From positions 1 to 6,674 of the forward strand of contig JAEWNU010000080.1 of assembly GCA_023456995.1 (NCBI GenBank): a DNA stretch of 6,674 nt, read 5' to 3'. The stretch is from Bacillota bacterium. GTDB taxonomy: Bacteria > Bacillota > Clostridia > Oscillospirales > Ruminococcaceae. Within the stretch, counting starts at the first letter, position 1, and every line of letters starts with the position of its first letter. The notes under the pieces are model-generated. The model made no database searches. It was given only the letters and a program-made list of their open reading frames with translations, and was not told the DNA's origin. The translations under genes and the position numbers were made by a program. This document shows, one piece after another, positions 5,962-6,674 of this stretch.

Positions 5962-6147
5962 TCGACGCATCTATCTATTTTCTGTGCTAATTTGGAGAAA
6001 CGCCTTATGCTGTGGTAATAAAAACAAGCAATATTGAAGAAAAAGGACCCTCCGCCTCATTTCTATCCTCATTATTGGCTGGCGCTTTTATATTTAACCT
6101 CCATAGATATAATACTATCTTTAACCCTGTTTTTCTTTTAATTTAAA

Positions 6148-6160
6148 ATTGTACGTTTTT
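6148..6160 (+). repeat. Direct repeat copy 2, next to the gltS promoter
   Basis: ATTGTACGTTTTT ends 15 nt before the -10 TATAAT, so it covers the -35 zone. A regulator binding here could block or help RNA polymerase. No clear TTGACA-like -35 is present. Confidence 0.6.
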
Positions 6161-6172
6161 CAGATGCCCCGT

Positions 6173-6181
6173 TGCTATAAT
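6173..6181 (+). promoter_or_regulatory. Extended -10 promoter for gltS
   Basis: TGCTATAAT combines the extended -10 TG with a perfect TATAAT (6176-6181). The -35 zone lacks a consensus match. A start near 6188 gives a leader of about 95 nt. Confidence 0.55.
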
Positions 6182-6199
6182 GACGCTAAAGAGCTTTAA

Positions 6200-6221
6200 A
6201 ACGCTTTTGGGCGAAGGCGTT
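6200..6221 (+). other. Hairpin in the gltS leader
   Basis: AACGC (6200-6204) pairs with GCGTT (6217-6221), and the T run inside extends the stem with G-T and A-T pairs to about nine pairs around a GGGC loop. No T run follows, so it is not a terminator. Its role is unknown. Confidence 0.35.
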
Positions 6222-6268
6222 AAGGAAGTCGGGCCAAAAAACGCAGGTTAAACTCACAAATTATATTT

Positions 6269-6274
6269 AGGAGG
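6269..6274 (+). promoter_or_regulatory. Strong ribosome binding site of gltS
   Basis: AGGAGG, 8 nt before ATG 6283, an almost full match to the anti-Shine-Dalgarno sequence. Confidence 0.8.
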
Positions 6275-6282
6275 CAAAAAAA

Positions 6283-6674
6283 ATGACTTTTGAAATGGTC
6301 GACAATGTTCTTAACATTAGCACAGATGCCGTAATGACGGTTGCTATGGCCGCAGTTTTACTACTGATTGGCTACGCCGTCAAAGGTAAAGTCAAATTCC
6401 TGAATAAGTATTGCATCCCGGCGCCGGTGGTCGGTGGCTTCCTGTTTATGTTTATCACCTACCTTGGTTATGTAACCCGCAGCTTTTCCTTTACCTTTAA
6501 TACAACCTTTCAGTCTCCCTTTATGTTGGCATTCTTTACAACGATTGGTCTGGGCGCCAGCTTCTCACTGCTGAAAAAGGGTGGCGTGTTGCTGATAATC
6601 TACTGGTTGGTCGCCGGCGTTGTATCCGTCTTCCAAAATATAATTGGTGTTGCTGTCGGTACAGCAGTCGGGCT
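6283..6674 (+). CDS. gltS: Sodium/glutamate symporter, N-terminal part (cut by window edge)
   Basis: An open frame of 130 codons runs off the right edge. It matches the start of GltS (about 400 residues, inner membrane, sodium-coupled glutamate uptake). YCIPAPVVGG (43-52) corresponds to YTIPEPVAGG in E. coli, and MLAFFTTIGLGAS (81-93) to MLAFFATIGLNAN. At least four hydrophobic segments are visible, at about 15-33, 46-64, 79-95 and 101-122, and more are expected beyond the edge. The ATG is fixed by a strong AGGAGG 8 nt upstream. It appears to be a single transcription unit with a leader of about 95 nt. Family assignment is firm; substrate preference for glutamate is inferred from the family. 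Confidence 0.88.
   Translation, partial: MTFEMVDNVLNISTDAVMTVAMAAVLLLIGYAVKGKVKFLNKYCIPAPVVGGFLFMFITYLGYVTRSFSFTFNTTFQSPFMLAFFTTIGLGASFSLLKKGGVLLIIYWLVAGVVSVFQNIIGVAVGTAVG

Larger units (their letters stand above)
5879..6282. other. Long gene-free region ahead of gltS
   Basis: About 400 nt of AT-rich DNA without a convincing coding frame on either strand. It holds a 13-nt direct repeat ATTGTACGTTTTT at 5949-5961 and 6148-6160, a likely promoter -10 at 6176-6181, and a leader hairpin at 6200-6221. I do not recognise a riboswitch class in the leader, and nothing notable is seen in 5965-6145. Confidence 0.5.

Noticed and set aside
6108..6113. TATAAT at 6108 as a gltS promoter
   Set aside because: No -35 at a workable distance and no TG extension; the element at 6173-6181 is better placed.

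Overview
The window looks like chromosomal DNA of a strictly or mostly anaerobic Firmicute (Clostridia or a relative). The reasons are strong AGGAGG/AAAGGA-type ribosome binding sites, GTG starts, compact sigma-A promoters, a pyruvate formate-lyase system, a SigD-type (flagellar/chemotaxis) promoter, and small Cys-rich and thioredoxin-like proteins typical of that group. I cannot name the species. No tRNA, rRNA, CRISPR array or insertion sequence was recognised.

Layout. (1) 1-488, minus strand: the N-terminal part of a PhzF-family isomerase/epimerase gene. It has a GTG start and its own promoter near 563-591, and it runs off the left edge. (2) 489-831: divergent intergenic region. (3) 794-3924, plus strand: a promoter, a ZTP (pfl-type) riboswitch with an overlapping intrinsic terminator, then pflA (activase) and pflB (pyruvate formate-lyase), which overlap by 32 nt. 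A long hairpin at 3968-4005 ends the unit and lies between convergent genes. (4) 4981-4099, minus strand: a bacteriohemerythrin gene and a cheX-like gene, overlapping by 11 nt, behind a likely SigD promoter. (5) 5183-5524, plus strand: a thioredoxin-fold protein with a CGVC motif. (6) 5609-5830, plus strand: a 73-residue Cys-rich protein. (7) 5831-6282: a long leader/intergenic region with a promoter, a direct repeat and a hairpin. (8) 6283 to the right edge: the start of a GltS-type sodium/glutamate symporter.

How the parts work together. The pfl unit is the clearest story. Pyruvate formate-lyase makes acetyl-CoA and formate, and formate feeds 10-formyl-tetrahydrofolate and purine synthesis. 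ZTP is the alarmone that builds up when 10-formyl-THF is short. A ZTP 'on' switch in front of pflAB would therefore raise formate supply when one-carbon units run low. The transcript is predicted to start only about three bases before the aptamer, and the terminator shares bases with the aptamer pseudoknot. The hemerythrin/CheX pair looks like a small oxygen- or redox-linked chemotaxis module controlled with motility genes. The other genes are ordinary housekeeping or accessory genes with no clear functional tie to their neighbours.
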